DNA of 64,000 nt from Abyssisolibacter fermentans (lineage in GTDB: Bacteria; Bacillota; Clostridia; Tissierellales; MCWD3), in the NCBI RefSeq assembly GCF_001559865.1, contig NZ_LOHE01000068.1, positions 141,208 to 205,207 of the forward strand, written 5' to 3'. Positions 1 to 9,259 of the stretch are shown here, in pieces. The notes beneath the pieces were generated by a model. That model worked only from the letters and a program-made list of their open reading frames with translations, ran no database searches and was not told the DNA's origin. The position numbers and the translations under genes were made by a program. Position 1 is the stretch's first letter. Every line of letters begins with the position of its first letter.

Positions 1-1074
1 ATTAAAATTGAAATAGCAACTGTGAAGTGGATAAGTATAACCTAATTCTTCATTTTTAGAACCTAACATGAAAAAGAAACCGGGTACTCTTTCTTGATAA
101 TATGAGAAATCTTCTGCTATCATTATTGGTTCTAGTAAGTGTTTTTCATTATTAGTTAAGCATTTGTCTAGGATATCATATAGCGTTTTATCATTAACAA
201 CAGGAGGATACATATCTCTATATTCTATATCAATATTAATGTTGTACATTTTTTCTAACCCATCATTTATTGTTGACATTCTTTGCTTTATTAAATCATA
301 AACTTTATTATCAAAAGCTCTGATAGTGCCTTCCATTTTCACAGTATTAGCAATAATATTTCTTGCTTCACCTCCATATATTTTGCCTATAGTTATAACT
401 GAACCTTGATTAGGATTAACATTTCTGCTAACAATACTTTGATAAATTGATATTAGTTGAGATGCTATATATATTCCATCAATTGCAGTATGAGGCATTG
501 CTCCATGTCCACTTTTCGCTCTTATTGTGATATCAAATTCTCCAGTTTTAGCCATTATTGGACCGTAATTAATTCCTATTTTTCCTTCATCTATTGTGGG
601 TAATAGATGGAGTCCAAATATAGCAGAAACGTTGTATTTCTCTAATATTCCAGCTTCTACAATATCTTTAGCACCGCCGGGGCCTTCTTCTGCAGGTTGG
701 AAAATTAAGATTATATTTTTTGTAAATGATTTTATGGTTGAGATATATTTTGCAAAGCCTAGAAGTATGGACATATGTCCATCATGTCCACATGCGTGCA
801 TTTTTCCTTCATGTTTTGAACTATAGTCTACTTTTGTTTTTTCTTTTACATTTAGACCGTCCATGTCAGCTCTAAATGCGATAGATTCTAAATTTGGTTG
901 AAAATTCAAATAAGCTATAACACCTGTATTAGCACAAGATTCAAAACTAAAACCATATTCAGTCAATTTCATTTTAACATATTTTGATGTTTTAATTTCT
1001 TCAAATCCTGTTTCAGGAATTTCATGAAGAGTTTGTCTGATATTTTTAACTTCTGAAATAAGATTATTTTGCAT
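1..1074 (-). CDS. M20-family amidohydrolase (N-acyl amino acid / IAA-amidohydrolase type), 3' end outside window
   Basis: Reading the reverse strand from an ATG at 1074 gives 358 codons with no stop before the window edge. The product has the M20D metallopeptidase pattern: an Arg-Ala-Asp-Met-Asp-Gly motif near residues 68-73, a His-Ala-Cys-Gly-His-Asp-Gly-His stretch at 93-100 (metal ligands), a Glu-Glu-Gly-Pro-Gly-Gly motif near 130, and a late Pro-Leu-His-Ser segment. By family length only a short C-terminal piece should be missing. These enzymes hydrolyse N-acyl or amide-linked amino acids in the cytoplasm; the substrate cannot be read from sequence. An AGGAGGT-like ribosome site lies just upstream (complement of 1080-1086). 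It is divergent from yicC and no partner gene is visible. Confidence 0.85.
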   Translation of the reverse strand, partial: MQNNLISEVKNIRQTLHEIPETGFEEIKTSKYVKMKLTEYGFSFESCANTGVIAYLNFQPNLESIAFRADMDGLNVKEKTKVDYSSKHEGKMHACGHDGHMSILLGFAKYISTIKSFTKNIILIFQPAEEGPGGAKDIVEAGILEKYNVSAIFGLHLLPTIDEGKIGINYGPIMAKTGEFDITIRAKSGHGAMPHTAIDGIYIASQLISIYQSIVSRNVNPNQGSVITIGKIYGGEARNIIANTVKMEGTIRAFDNKVYDLIKQRMSTINDGLEKMYNINIDIEYRDMYPPVVNDKTLYDILDKCLTNNEKHLLEPIMIAEDFSYYQERVPGFFFMLGSKNEELGYTYPLHSCYFNFN

Positions 1075-1558
1075 AATATTACCTCCAATTTTCTACGATA
1101 AATATGACGTATTTATATATCTTTATCCTTGATTATTTGCATAACTTAAAATATTATTAAAATATTTTGTGTTCAAGTATAATTATGTTCTATTATAGCA
1201 TGTATCAATGGTTGTGTAAAAATATAGTTTATAGATTAATATATTTATTATTTATAATTATGAGAAGTGATATATTTGGATTGTAGGATAAGCTATTGCA
1301 ATTTATGAAAAAATTAGTATTATATCAACAAATAGAGTATAATGTTTATATAAAATTAAATGTTAAGAAATCGTAACAATAGATAGCTTTAATTAATTAA
1401 AATGTTGTATTATATTATAGGAGATATAATATGATAAAGATAGATATAACTTAGAATTTTATTAAGTAAGAAGAAAAATTAGCACATAAAGTCTTAAAAA
1501 TTAGTTTTAGCTAAACGAGTTAACTTGCAAATGAGAATATTTTTTGGAGGATGAAAAA
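1075..1558. other. Intergenic region between divergent amidohydrolase and yicC
   Basis: About 480 bp of very AT-rich DNA that must carry the two divergent promoters. A TATAAT at 1338-1343 with a poor -35 (TTAGTA, 18 bp spacer) is the best visible candidate towards yicC. A short stretch AAACGAGTTAACT (about 1513-1525) recurs at 48791-48803 upstream of pssA. No gene, structured RNA or terminator was recognised. Confidence 0.4.
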
Positions 1559-2440
1559 ATGATTAAAAGCATGACTGGGTTTGGACGGGGAGAAAGTAGC
1601 GATAATAAAAGAAGATTTACTGTAGAAATAAGAGCTATTAACCATAAATATAATGATATAATAGTCAAAAAACCTAAGACTCTAAATTATTTAGAAGAAA
1701 GAATAAAGAAAACTGTAAAAGAGAAGATGAGCAGAGGTAGAATAGAAATATTTGTTTCAATGGAAAACATTAGTGATGAAGATGTATTTGTTAAGCCAGA
1801 TGTATTATTAGCCAAATCTTACAAAAGTGCTTTAGATGTTTTAGCTGATGAGTTAAATATTAATAATGATGTTACCATATCTTCAATTATGAGATTTCAA
1901 GATATTTTTAGAATAGAAAAAGCAGAGGAAGACGAGGAAGAAATTTGGTTATGTTTATCTATAGCGGTTAAGAATGCGATAAATGAAGTTTTACATATGA
2001 GAACCGTTGAAGGAGAAAAATTAGCTGAAGATATAGTTAATAGATCTAATATAATTAAAGCTTATGTTAAGGAAATAGAAAAATTTTCAGATGAAGTTAT
2101 TATTGAATATAAGACAAAGCTTAGGGATAGAATAAAAGAACTTCTTGATAATGTTTGTGAAATTGATGAAAACAAGCTTGCTAATGAGGTTGCTTTTTAT
2201 GCAGATAGAAGTAATATAACTGAAGAAATTGTAAGATTATATAGTCATATTGAACAATTATTAAACACTATAAAATCTGATAAATCCGTTGGAAGAAAAT
2301 TAGATTTTATTATACAAGAAATGAATAGAGAAGCTAATACTATAGGTTCAAAATCTGCTGATATAAAAATAACTAATTTAGTTGTAGAAATTAAAAGTGA
2401 ATTAGAAAAAATCAGAGAACAAGTTCAAAATATAGAATAG
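1559..2440 (+). CDS. yicC: YicC/YloC-family endoribonuclease
   Basis: A 293-residue protein beginning [12 protein letters not shown], the signature N-terminus of the YicC/YloC family, and ending in the conserved DUF1732 C-terminal domain. The family is linked to RNA turnover, and members have been shown to be endoribonucleases. I place the start at the ATG at 1559 because GGAGG at 1546-1550 is 8 bp upstream; an in-frame TTG at 1544 overlaps that site and would add only five residues. Next comes remA after 14 bp and then gmk, the standard Firmicute yicC-remA-gmk-rpoZ order, so this is probably the first gene of an operon reaching at least coaBC. Confidence 0.92.
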   Translation: MIKSMTGFGRGESSDNKRRFTVEIRAINHKYNDIIVKKPKTLNYLEERIKKTVKEKMSRGRIEIFVSMENISDEDVFVKPDVLLAKSYKSALDVLADELNINNDVTISSIMRFQDIFRIEKAEEDEEEIWLCLSIAVKNAINEVLHMRTVEGEKLAEDIVNRSNIIKAYVKEIEKFSDEVIIEYKTKLRDRIKELLDNVCEIDENKLANEVAFYADRSNITEEIVRLYSHIEQLLNTIKSDKSVGRKLDFIIQEMNREANTIGSKSADIKITNLVVEIKSELEKIREQVQNIE

Positions 2441-2454
2441 AGGAGGTAATTGAG

Positions 2455-2724
2455 TTGGCTATTAAGTTAGTTAATATAGGTTTTGGGAATATAGTTTCAG
2501 CTAGTAGAATAGTAGCAATTGTTAGTCCTGAATCAGCTCCAATAAAGAGAATAATTCAAGAAGCTCGAGATAGGGGTATGCTAATTGATGCAACATATGG
2601 AAGAAGGACTAGAGCAGTTGTTATAACTGATAGTGACCATATAATATTATCCGCCGTTCAACCAGAGACTGTTGCTCATAGGTTAAATGGTAAAGAAGGT
2701 CTGTCAGAACCCAGCAGGGAGTAA
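2455..2724 (+). CDS. remA: Extracellular matrix regulatory protein RemA (DUF370)
   Basis: An 89-residue protein with a TTG start preceded by GAGGAGGT. It matches the RemA/DUF370 family along its length: an early LVNIGFGN segment, a Pro-Ile-Lys-Arg-Ile stretch, the [18 protein letters not shown] region and a final SAVQPET region. In Bacillus, RemA is a DNA-binding protein that activates matrix and osmoprotection operons; in Clostridia it is conserved, but its targets are less clear. Its position between yicC and gmk is diagnostic. Confidence 0.95.
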   Translation: MAIKLVNIGFGNIVSASRIVAIVSPESAPIKRIIQEARDRGMLIDATYGRRTRAVVITDSDHIILSAVQPETVAHRLNGKEGLSEPSRE

Positions 2725-2739
2725 GGAAGGAGTCATTCA

Positions 2740-3321
2740 ATGAAGAAAGGATTATTAATAGTGGTATCAGGACCTTCTGGAGTAGGTAAAGGTACAATAT
2801 GCAATACATTAATTAATAAAAATAAAGATATATATATGTCTGTTTCTGCAACTACAAGAAAGCCTAGAAATGGAGAAATACATGGGAAATCATATTATTT
2901 TTTAAGTGAAGAAGATTTCAAACAAAAAATAAAAAATGATGAGTTTATTGAATATGCAAAAGTATTTAATAATTATTATGGTACATTAAAAAGTGTTATA
3001 ATGGAAAAAATTGAAGCTGGAAAGAATGTGTTACTAGAGATAGATGTTCAAGGTGCATTACAGGTAAAGGAAAAATATAAAGAAGCAGTAATGATATTTA
3101 TTTTACCACCGTCATTAGAAGTATTAAAAGAAAGAATAATTGGTAGAGGTTCTGAAAATGATAAAACTCTAAATATTAGACTAAATGAAGCACAAAATGA
3201 AATTGATATGCTTCATAATTATAATTATAGTGTTAAAAATGCAGATTTAAAAACAGCTTGTAAACAAGTAGAAGCTATTATTATAGCTGAAACTTGCAAA
3301 ATAAAAATAAAAAAACAATAA
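2740..3321 (+). CDS. gmk: Guanylate kinase
   Basis: A 193-residue protein that phosphorylates GMP to GDP with ATP. The P-loop GPSGVGKGT is at residues 11-19, followed by the GMP-binding region (SATTRKPRNGEIHGKSYYF) and an IDVQGA motif. Length is normal for the family. The ATG start follows AAGGAAGGAG. It lies between remA and rpoZ, as in most Firmicutes, and is probably co-transcribed with them. Confidence 0.97.
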   Translation: MKKGLLIVVSGPSGVGKGTICNTLINKNKDIYMSVSATTRKPRNGEIHGKSYYFLSEEDFKQKIKNDEFIEYAKVFNNYYGTLKSVIMEKIEAGKNVLLEIDVQGALQVKEKYKEAVMIFILPPSLEVLKERIIGRGSENDKTLNIRLNEAQNEIDMLHNYNYSVKNADLKTACKQVEAIIIAETCKIKIKKQ

Positions 3322-3339
3322 ACTAGGAGGTTTGGAATT

Positions 3340-3546
3340 ATGTTATATCCTTCAATGAGTGATATGTTAAAAAAAGTAGATAGTAGGTATACATTAGTTA
3401 TGGCAGTTTCTAAGAGAGCTAGACAAATAATTGATGGTGATGATGTATATACCAGAGTTAATTCAACTAAGCCTGTTACTTTAGCATTGCATGAGGTATC
3501 AGAGGATAAGATTAGTATAAATAATAAAAATGACATTATTAAGTAA
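3340..3546 (+). CDS. rpoZ: DNA-directed RNA polymerase omega subunit
   Basis: A 68-residue protein with a good AGGAGG site. The N-terminal MLYPSMSDML and the region SRYTLVMAVSKRARQI are typical of omega, which helps assemble and stabilise the beta-prime subunit of RNA polymerase. It sits between gmk and coaBC as usual. Only 14 bp separate its stop from coaBC. Confidence 0.95.
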   Translation: MLYPSMSDMLKKVDSRYTLVMAVSKRARQIIDGDDVYTRVNSTKPVTLALHEVSEDKISINNKNDIIK

Positions 3547-3560
3547 GCGGGTGAGAAGAT

Positions 3561-4760
3561 ATGTTAAAAGGAAAAGATATAGTAATAGGAGTGACTGGTG
3601 GAATTGCTGCATATAAAGCAGTTGATGTTGTAAGCAAATTAATAAAACTCAACGCTAATGTAGATGTTATAATGACTGAAGCTGCTACAAAATTTGTTAC
3701 TCCATTAACATTCCAGTCTTTAGCTCATAATCCAGTAGTAGTAGACATGTTTAGAGAACCAGTAAGCTGGGATATAGAACATATTGCACTAGCTAAAAAA
3801 GCTGATATTTTTTTAGTAGTTCCTGCAACTGCTAATATTATAGGTAAAATAGCTCATGGTATTGCAGATGATATGCTTAGTACTACAATTATGGCTTCAA
3901 AAGCTAAGAAAATAATAGTGCCTGCTATGAATACTAACATGTATAAGAATGTTATTGTCCAGGAGAACATAGAAAAACTTAAAAGCTTGGACTATAAATT
4001 CATTAATCCAATAAGTGGTAAATTAGCATGTGGTGATATTGGAGAAGGTAAACTTCCTGATCCACAGGATATTATAGATCAAATATTAGAAATTATAAAA
4101 AATGATGAAAGTAACAAAGACTTACTTGATAAAAAAGTTTTAGTTACTGCCGGAGCAACTATAGCTCCATTAGATCCTGTAAGATATTTAACAAATCATT
4201 CAAGTGGAAAAATGGGTTATGAAATTGCCAAAGAAGCTAAAAGAAGAGGTGCAAAAGTAATATTAGTTAGTGGCCATACAACACAAAATAAGATAGATGG
4301 TATAGAAACTATTTATATAGATACCACTGAAGAAATGTTAGAACAAGTAAAAATGCATTTTGATGATGCTGATATGGTAATAAAAGCTGCTGCTCCACTT
4401 GATTATAGACCTAAAATTGTAAACGATAATAAGATTAAAAAAGAAGATGGTGGTTTAAATGTAGAATTTGTTAAAACACCTGATATTTTGAAAACTTTAG
4501 GACAAATGAAAAAAGAACAAGTATTAGTTGGGTTTGCAGCTGAAACACAAGAATTACTAAAAAATGCACAAAAAAAATTAGAACAAAAAAATTTAGATTT
4601 TATAGTTGCAAATGATGTTTCAAAAAAAGGAGCAGGCTTTAAGGAGAATACAAATATTGTAACAATTATAGATAAAAATGGTTCAAAGGCATATTCGATT
4701 ATGGAAAAGAGCAAAATAGCAAAGATAATCGTTGATAAAGCATGTAAATATCTTAAATAA
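3561..4760 (+). CDS. coaBC: Bifunctional phosphopantothenoylcysteine decarboxylase / phosphopantothenate-cysteine ligase
   Basis: A 399-residue fusion for two steps of coenzyme A synthesis. The N-terminal half (about 1-185) is the flavin-dependent CoaC decarboxylase, with GVTGGIAAYK near the start, the PATANIIGK segment and PAMNTNMY. The C-terminal half (about 190-399) is the CoaB synthetase, with TAGATIAPLDPVRYLTN, the NHSSGKMG region, an AAPLDYRP motif, a lysine-rich linker and the VGFAAET motif. Length matches the family. The operon then meets a repeat and a terminator before priA. Confidence 0.96.
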   Translation: MLKGKDIVIGVTGGIAAYKAVDVVSKLIKLNANVDVIMTEAATKFVTPLTFQSLAHNPVVVDMFREPVSWDIEHIALAKKADIFLVVPATANIIGKIAHGIADDMLSTTIMASKAKKIIVPAMNTNMYKNVIVQENIEKLKSLDYKFINPISGKLACGDIGEGKLPDPQDIIDQILEIIKNDESNKDLLDKKVLVTAGATIAPLDPVRYLTNHSSGKMGYEIAKEAKRRGAKVILVSGHTTQNKIDGIETIYIDTTEEMLEQVKMHFDDADMVIKAAAPLDYRPKIVNDNKIKKEDGGLNVEFVKTPDILKTLGQMKKEQVLVGFAAETQELLKNAQKKLEQKNLDFIVANDVSKKGAGFKENTNIVTIIDKNGSKAYSIMEKSKIAKIIVDKACKYLK

Positions 4761-4768
4761 GGCATATG

Positions 4769-4908
4769 AAAAAAATAAACAAGTCAGATTGCGAAGTGAT
4801 TTTGATTGCTTTCTAGGCACTCAATCATGTGCATACTCACTGTATGTAAGTGATTGAGTAACAACGAAAAAAATTAAAAGCACGAGTAAGATGCCTAGTT
4901 TATTTTTT
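4769..4908. mobile_element. MITE-like element, about 140 bp with imperfect terminal inverted repeats
   Basis: The left end reads AAAAAAATAAACAAGTCA and the right end, reverse-complemented, reads AAAAAATAAACTAGGCAT; similarity continues inward (GTGATTTTGATT against GTGCTTTTAATT). The centre holds a hairpin, ACTCAATCA (4819-4827) pairing with TGATTGAGT (4850-4858), with CATAC/GTATG nearer the loop. It has no open frame. It is not related to the AACCC-ended family seen elsewhere in the window. Calling it mobile is an inference from its shape; I see no second copy here. Confidence 0.45.
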
Positions 4909-4934
4909 GAATGTACCTAAACTAAATGCATAGG

Positions 4935-4969
4935 ACTGACTCATAATTCAATATTGAGTCAGTTTCTTT
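4935..4969 (+). terminator. Rho-independent terminator downstream of coaBC
   Basis: A perfect 9-bp stem ACTGACTCA / TGAGTCAGT with an 11-nt loop, followed by TTCTTT. It would end the yicC-coaBC transcript. Confidence 0.7.
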
Positions 4970-5146
4970 AGAGAAATTTTAAAAATAGAAAGTGGGCATG
5001 AGATATTTAAATGAAATTAATAACCAAATTCATTATATTATTTTGAAGTTGGAATCTTATATTTGAATATAAAAACAAGTTCAAAAACTATGTTAGTACG
5101 TATGAATAATACGACATAATATATATTGTTATTGAAAGGAAAGCTT

Positions 5147-7636
5147 ATGAAAAAAAATCGTTATGCTCAGGTTATAGTAGATAATAAACATATTAATACT
5201 GATATTCTTTATACTTATATTATACCAGAAGACTTAAAGCAGGTAATAGATATTGGGCTTAGAGTATTTGTTCCCTTTGGAAAAAGCAAGGGAAAGTTAT
5301 TAGAAGGTATAATAATTAATATAAAAGATGATTGTGATGTAGCAGATAATAAGCTTAAAAAAATATACTCTATAGTTGATTATCAAAAAGTATTAAATGA
5401 AAGCCAAATCAAGCTAGGGCTATGGATGAAAGAATATTATTTATCTAAATATATAGATGTATTCAGAGCAATGATTCCTTCAGGAATTAAAGCTAAGGTT
5501 GAGAAAAATATAGTTTTAAATAAAGAAAAGAATTATAATGAATACATCTTGTCTGATAAAGAAAAAAAAATAATTAATTACTTATTTGAATATAAACTTG
5601 TTAAGTTAAGTACTTTAAAAAAAGAATTAAATATATCGAATATTAATTTAGTATTGAATTCACTTAAAAGTAAAGAGTTAATAATTATTGATAACATAGA
5701 AAAAAAAGGAATTAAAAAATTATACGAAAAGATAATTAGTATCAATACAAAAGATTATAGTATAGAACAATTAGACCAGTTAATTTCTAAGAATGCTAGA
5801 AGGCAAAGAGAAATTATTGAATATTTAAAAGCAAAGGAACATATTAGCCAAAAAGAATTGATAAAAGATTTAAATATTGGTTTAGGGAGCATTAAGTCAT
5901 TAGAAAAAAAAGGGTTTATTAAGATTGATATTAGTGAAATTAATAGAAATCCGATAAAGAAAAAATATGAAAGAAGCCAAAAATTAGACTTAAACGTAGA
6001 ACAAAAAAAATGTCTGTTTGAGATATGGCAGGACATAAATGCACCATCATCTGAGAGTGAAACATTTCTAATACATGGAATTACTGGTAGTGGTAAAACT
6101 GAAGTTTATATGCAACTTATTGAAAAAATGCTTCAAAAGGGAAAGGATAGCATCGTATTAGTTCCTGAAATATCATTGACACCGCAAACAGTTGAACGAT
6201 TTGTATCAAGGTTTGGTGATAATGTTGCTGTTATTCATAGTAGACTTTCACAAGGAGAAAAGTACGATCAATGGCGTAGAATAAAAGAAAGTAAGGTTAA
6301 AATTGTTGTTGGAGCAAGATCTGCTGTATTTTCACCGTTTAACAATTTAGGTCTTATTATTATAGATGAAGAACATGAATCAAGTTATAAATCTAGCAGC
6401 GATCCTAAATATAGTACTATTGAAGTAGCACAAAAAAGATGTGAGTTAGAACAAGCTTATTTACTATTGGGATCAGCAACGCCTTCGTTAGAGACTTATT
6501 ATAAAAGTAAAATAGGTCAAATTAAACTATTAGAAATGAAAAATAGAGCTAATAACAGACGATTACCTGAGGTAACTATTGTAGATATGAAAAATGAACT
6601 TTCTGGTGGTAATAAGTCGTTTTTAAGCATTCAGTTATATAACGAAATCAAAGTAAATTTAGAAAAAAAGGAGCAAACTATATTATTTTTAAATAGAAGA
6701 GGCTTTTCAACATTTGTTTCATGTAGAAGCTGTGGTTATGTTGTAAAATGTAAGAATTGTGATATATCTATGACTTACCATGCAAATAAGAATATGTTAA
6801 TGTGTCATTATTGTGGCTCAGCAGTTAAAGCACCTCGTATTTGTCCTCAGTGTGGTAGCAAATATATAAAATATTTTGGAACAGGTACTGAAAAAATTGA
6901 AGAAGCAATAAAAAAATATTTTCCTAAAGCAAAAGTTGCAAGAATGGATAATGATACAACTAGTAAAAAAGGAAGTCATGAAGCCATATTGGAAAGAGTT
7001 AAGAATAATGATATAGATATACTTATCGGAACTCAGATGATTACTAAAGGATTAGATTTTCCAAATGTTACATTAGTAGGTATACTTGCTGCAGATATGT
7101 CATTGAATTTACCCGATTTTAGAGCTTCTGAAAGGACTTTTCAGTTAATAACCCAAGTTAGTGGAAGAGCTGGTAGAGGTAAGAGGTTGGGAAGAGTTAT
7201 TTTGCAAACTTATGAACCTGAACATTATGCAGTACTTTTATCCAAAAAACAAGACTATGTTGAATTTTATAATAATGAAATATTAATAAGAAAAGAATTT
7301 GGCTATCCACCATTTAAAAATATAATAAATATAGTATTGAGAAGCAAAAACGAAGAAGTTGTTAAGAAAGAAGTTATTAGCTTTAAGCAAAAATTAGTGT
7401 ATAATATTAATAGTAAAATAAGTGATAATAAAAATTACGAGATAATAGGACCTGTACCAGCTTCAATATACAGAGTAAAGGGATTTTACAGATGGCAGTT
7501 ATTGATAAAACTAAATGATAAAGAATTGCAGTTAATAAAAAATATTATTTACGAAGAGTACAAGAACTATATAAAAAATAAATTGTGTAATGAAATATTA
7601 TTTAATATAGATATTAATCCATATTCTATGATGTAG
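5147..7636 (+). CDS. priA: Primosomal protein N' (replication restart helicase PriA)
   Basis: An 829-residue ATP-dependent helicase that reloads the replisome at stalled forks. Visible parts are an N-terminal DNA-binding domain, a Walker A motif GITGSGKTE near residue 313, a DEEH box, and the cysteine-rich zinc region with four CxxC pairs (RSCGY, KNCD, HYCG, PQCG) in the second half. The GTGTEKIEE and QVSGRAGRG motifs complete the helicase core. I take the ATG at 5147 because AAAGGA is 6 bp upstream; an in-frame TTG at 5126 has no ribosome site. It starts the priA-def-fmt group. Confidence 0.95.
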   Translation: MKKNRYAQVIVDNKHINTDILYTYIIPEDLKQVIDIGLRVFVPFGKSKGKLLEGIIINIKDDCDVADNKLKKIYSIVDYQKVLNESQIKLGLWMKEYYLSKYIDVFRAMIPSGIKAKVEKNIVLNKEKNYNEYILSDKEKKIINYLFEYKLVKLSTLKKELNISNINLVLNSLKSKELIIIDNIEKKGIKKLYEKIISINTKDYSIEQLDQLISKNARRQREIIEYLKAKEHISQKELIKDLNIGLGSIKSLEKKGFIKIDISEINRNPIKKKYERSQKLDLNVEQKKCLFEIWQDINAPSSESETFLIHGITGSGKTEVYMQLIEKMLQKGKDSIVLVPEISLTPQTVERFVSRFGDNVAVIHSRLSQGEKYDQWRRIKESKVKIVVGARSAVFSPFNNLGLIIIDEEHESSYKSSSDPKYSTIEVAQKRCELEQAYLLLGSATPSLETYYKSKIGQIKLLEMKNRANNRRLPEVTIVDMKNELSGGNKSFLSIQLYNEIKVNLEKKEQTILFLNRRGFSTFVSCRSCGYVVKCKNCDISMTYHANKNMLMCHYCGSAVKAPRICPQCGSKYIKYFGTGTEKIEEAIKKYFPKAKVARMDNDTTSKKGSHEAILERVKNNDIDILIGTQMITKGLDFPNVTLVGILAADMSLNLPDFRASERTFQLITQVSGRAGRGKRLGRVILQTYEPEHYAVLLSKKQDYVEFYNNEILIRKEFGYPPFKNIINIVLRSKNEEVVKKEVISFKQKLVYNINSKISDNKNYEIIGPVPASIYRVKGFYRWQLLIKLNDKELQLIKNIIYEEYKNYIKNKLCNEILFNIDINPYSMM

Positions 7637-7648
7637 GAGGTTTATAAA

Positions 7649-8095
7649 ATGGCTTTAAGACAATTAAGATTTGAAGGAGATCCCATATTAAGGAAAAAAT
7701 GTAGAGAGGTTAGTAAAATTGACTCAAAAATTTTAACACTATTAAATGATATGGCCGAGACAATGGCTAAAGAAGATGGTGTGGGTTTAGCAGGTCCTCA
7801 AGTAGGGATATTGAAAAGAGTTGTTACTATTGATGTAGGTGAAGGTGTTATAAAATTAATTAATCCTGAAATAATATATCAAGAAGGTGAAGTTTTAGAT
7901 TATGAGGGATGTTTAAGTGTACCTGGAAAATCAGGTAAAGTAATAAGACCTCATATAGTTAAAGCGAAATACATGGATATAGAGGGTAAAGAAAGAATAA
8001 TAGAGGGTCAAGGATTATTGGCTAGAGCATTATGTCATGAGATTGATCATCTAGATGGAATACTTTATATAGATAAGGCAATTGATGAACACTGA
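7649..8095 (+). CDS. def: Peptide deformylase
   Basis: A 148-residue metalloenzyme that removes the formyl group from nascent proteins. All three signatures are present: [18 protein letters not shown] and HEIDHLDG (the cysteine and the two histidines bind the metal). It starts with AGGAGGT 12 bp after priA. Its final codons and TGA stop lie within the left end of a repeat element (8089 onward), so the C-terminus reads straight into the mobile sequence; the natural end may have been altered slightly. Confidence 0.96.
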   Translation: MALRQLRFEGDPILRKKCREVSKIDSKILTLLNDMAETMAKEDGVGLAGPQVGILKRVVTIDVGEGVIKLINPEIIYQEGEVLDYEGCLSVPGKSGKVIRPHIVKAKYMDIEGKERIIEGQGLLARALCHEIDHLDGILYIDKAIDEH

Positions 8096-8314
8096 TTATT
8101 TATATAATGCCCTATAATATGCTGTATAATTTTGAATTATGAGCAGAGAACCTAAATTTTAATTTAGTGTGAATCGCTTATTCAGACGTAGTCTGAGGGA
8201 AATCTAAAAATTTTCGAAGGCATACCGAGTTGGTATGTTGAGAATTTAATGGATACCTTATAATCACAAGGATATAGTAGAGTATTTAATTTTCTATGAA
8301 TAATCTGGGTTTAA
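8089..8314. mobile_element. AACCC-family MITE-like element (copy 1) between def and fmt
   Basis: The left end AACACTGATTATTTATATAA overlaps the def stop; the right end TATGAATAATCTGGGTTTAA (8295-8314) is its inverted partner. Inside are the family's hallmarks: an AATATGCTGTA motif, a GAGCAGAGAACC...GTGAATCGCTTA module, and the hairpin CATACC-GAGTT-GGTATG. The element separates two genes that are normally adjacent and ends 16 bp before the fmt start codon. It has no coding potential. Confidence 0.8.
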
Positions 8315-8329
8315 TATTAGGAGGTAATT

Positions 8330-9259
8330 ATGAGAGTTATATTCATGGGTACACCAGATTTTGCTGTACCTACATTAGAAGAATTATATAAAAATGGTCA
8401 TGATATAGTATTAGTTGTAACTCAACCAGATAAAAAAAGAGATAGAGGAAAGAAAATTTCCTTTTCACAAGTTAAAGAAAAAGCCTTAGAATTAGGGCTA
8501 GAGGTTTATCAACCACAAAGTATTAATAAACAAGATAGTTTTAATAAACTAGAAAAGCTAGCTCCAGATATTATTGTAGTTGCTGCATTTGGACAGTTAA
8601 TATCTGAACAAATTCTTAATTTACCAAAGTATGGCTGTGTTAATGTTCATGCATCTTTACTTCCTGCATATAGAGGTGCAGCACCTATTAATTGGGCTGT
8701 GATTAATGGAGAAAATGTATCAGGAGTAACGACTATGATGATGGCAAAAGGTTTAGATTCTGGTGATATATTGCTAAAAAAACAAACCGATATTAAAGCC
8801 GATGAATCGGCAGGTCAATTATATGATAGGCTGAAGATTTTAGGAGCAGACTTACTAATAGAAACATTACAGAAAATAGAAAATAATTCTATTGTAAGAA
8901 CACCACAAAATCATAATTTAGCAACTTATGCCCCATTGATGGAAAAATCATTAGGACATATTGATTGGAACAATACATGTAAAGCTATAAAGGATTTAGT
9001 AAGAGGAACGCAGCCTTGGCCAGGATGTTACACACAGTATAAAAACAAGAAGATTAAAATTTTCAGTGTTGATTATAAAGTATCCAATTTTGAAGGTAAT
9101 ATAGGAGAGATAATAGATGTAGATTTGGAAGGTATAAAAGTTAAATGTGTAGATGGTATAGTAATAATAAATCAGCTACAGTTACCGGGAAAAAGAAAAA
9201 TGAGTATAAAAGATTTTTTAGCAGGCAATTCAATTGATAAAGGTGTAATATTAGAATAG
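8330..9259 (+). CDS. fmt: Methionyl-tRNA formyltransferase
   Basis: A 309-residue enzyme that formylates initiator Met-tRNA with 10-formyl-tetrahydrofolate. It has the N-terminal MRVIFMGTPDFAVP, the catalytic NVHASLLPAYRGAAP region with Asn-His, and a C-terminal OB-like domain from about residue 205. Its AGGAGGT site lies just beyond a repeat element. It works with def upstream: fmt adds and def removes the formyl group. Confidence 0.97.
   Translation: MRVIFMGTPDFAVPTLEELYKNGHDIVLVVTQPDKKRDRGKKISFSQVKEKALELGLEVYQPQSINKQDSFNKLEKLAPDIIVVAAFGQLISEQILNLPKYGCVNVHASLLPAYRGAAPINWAVINGENVSGVTTMMMAKGLDSGDILLKKQTDIKADESAGQLYDRLKILGADLLIETLQKIENNSIVRTPQNHNLATYAPLMEKSLGHIDWNNTCKAIKDLVRGTQPWPGCYTQYKNKKIKIFSVDYKVSNFEGNIGEIIDVDLEGIKVKCVDGIVIINQLQLPGKRKMSIKDFLAGNSIDKGVILE

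Noticed and set aside
596..826. A 76-codon plus-strand frame near the left edge
   Set aside because: It is antisense to the conserved metal-binding region of the M20 amidohydrolase and encodes nothing recognisable.
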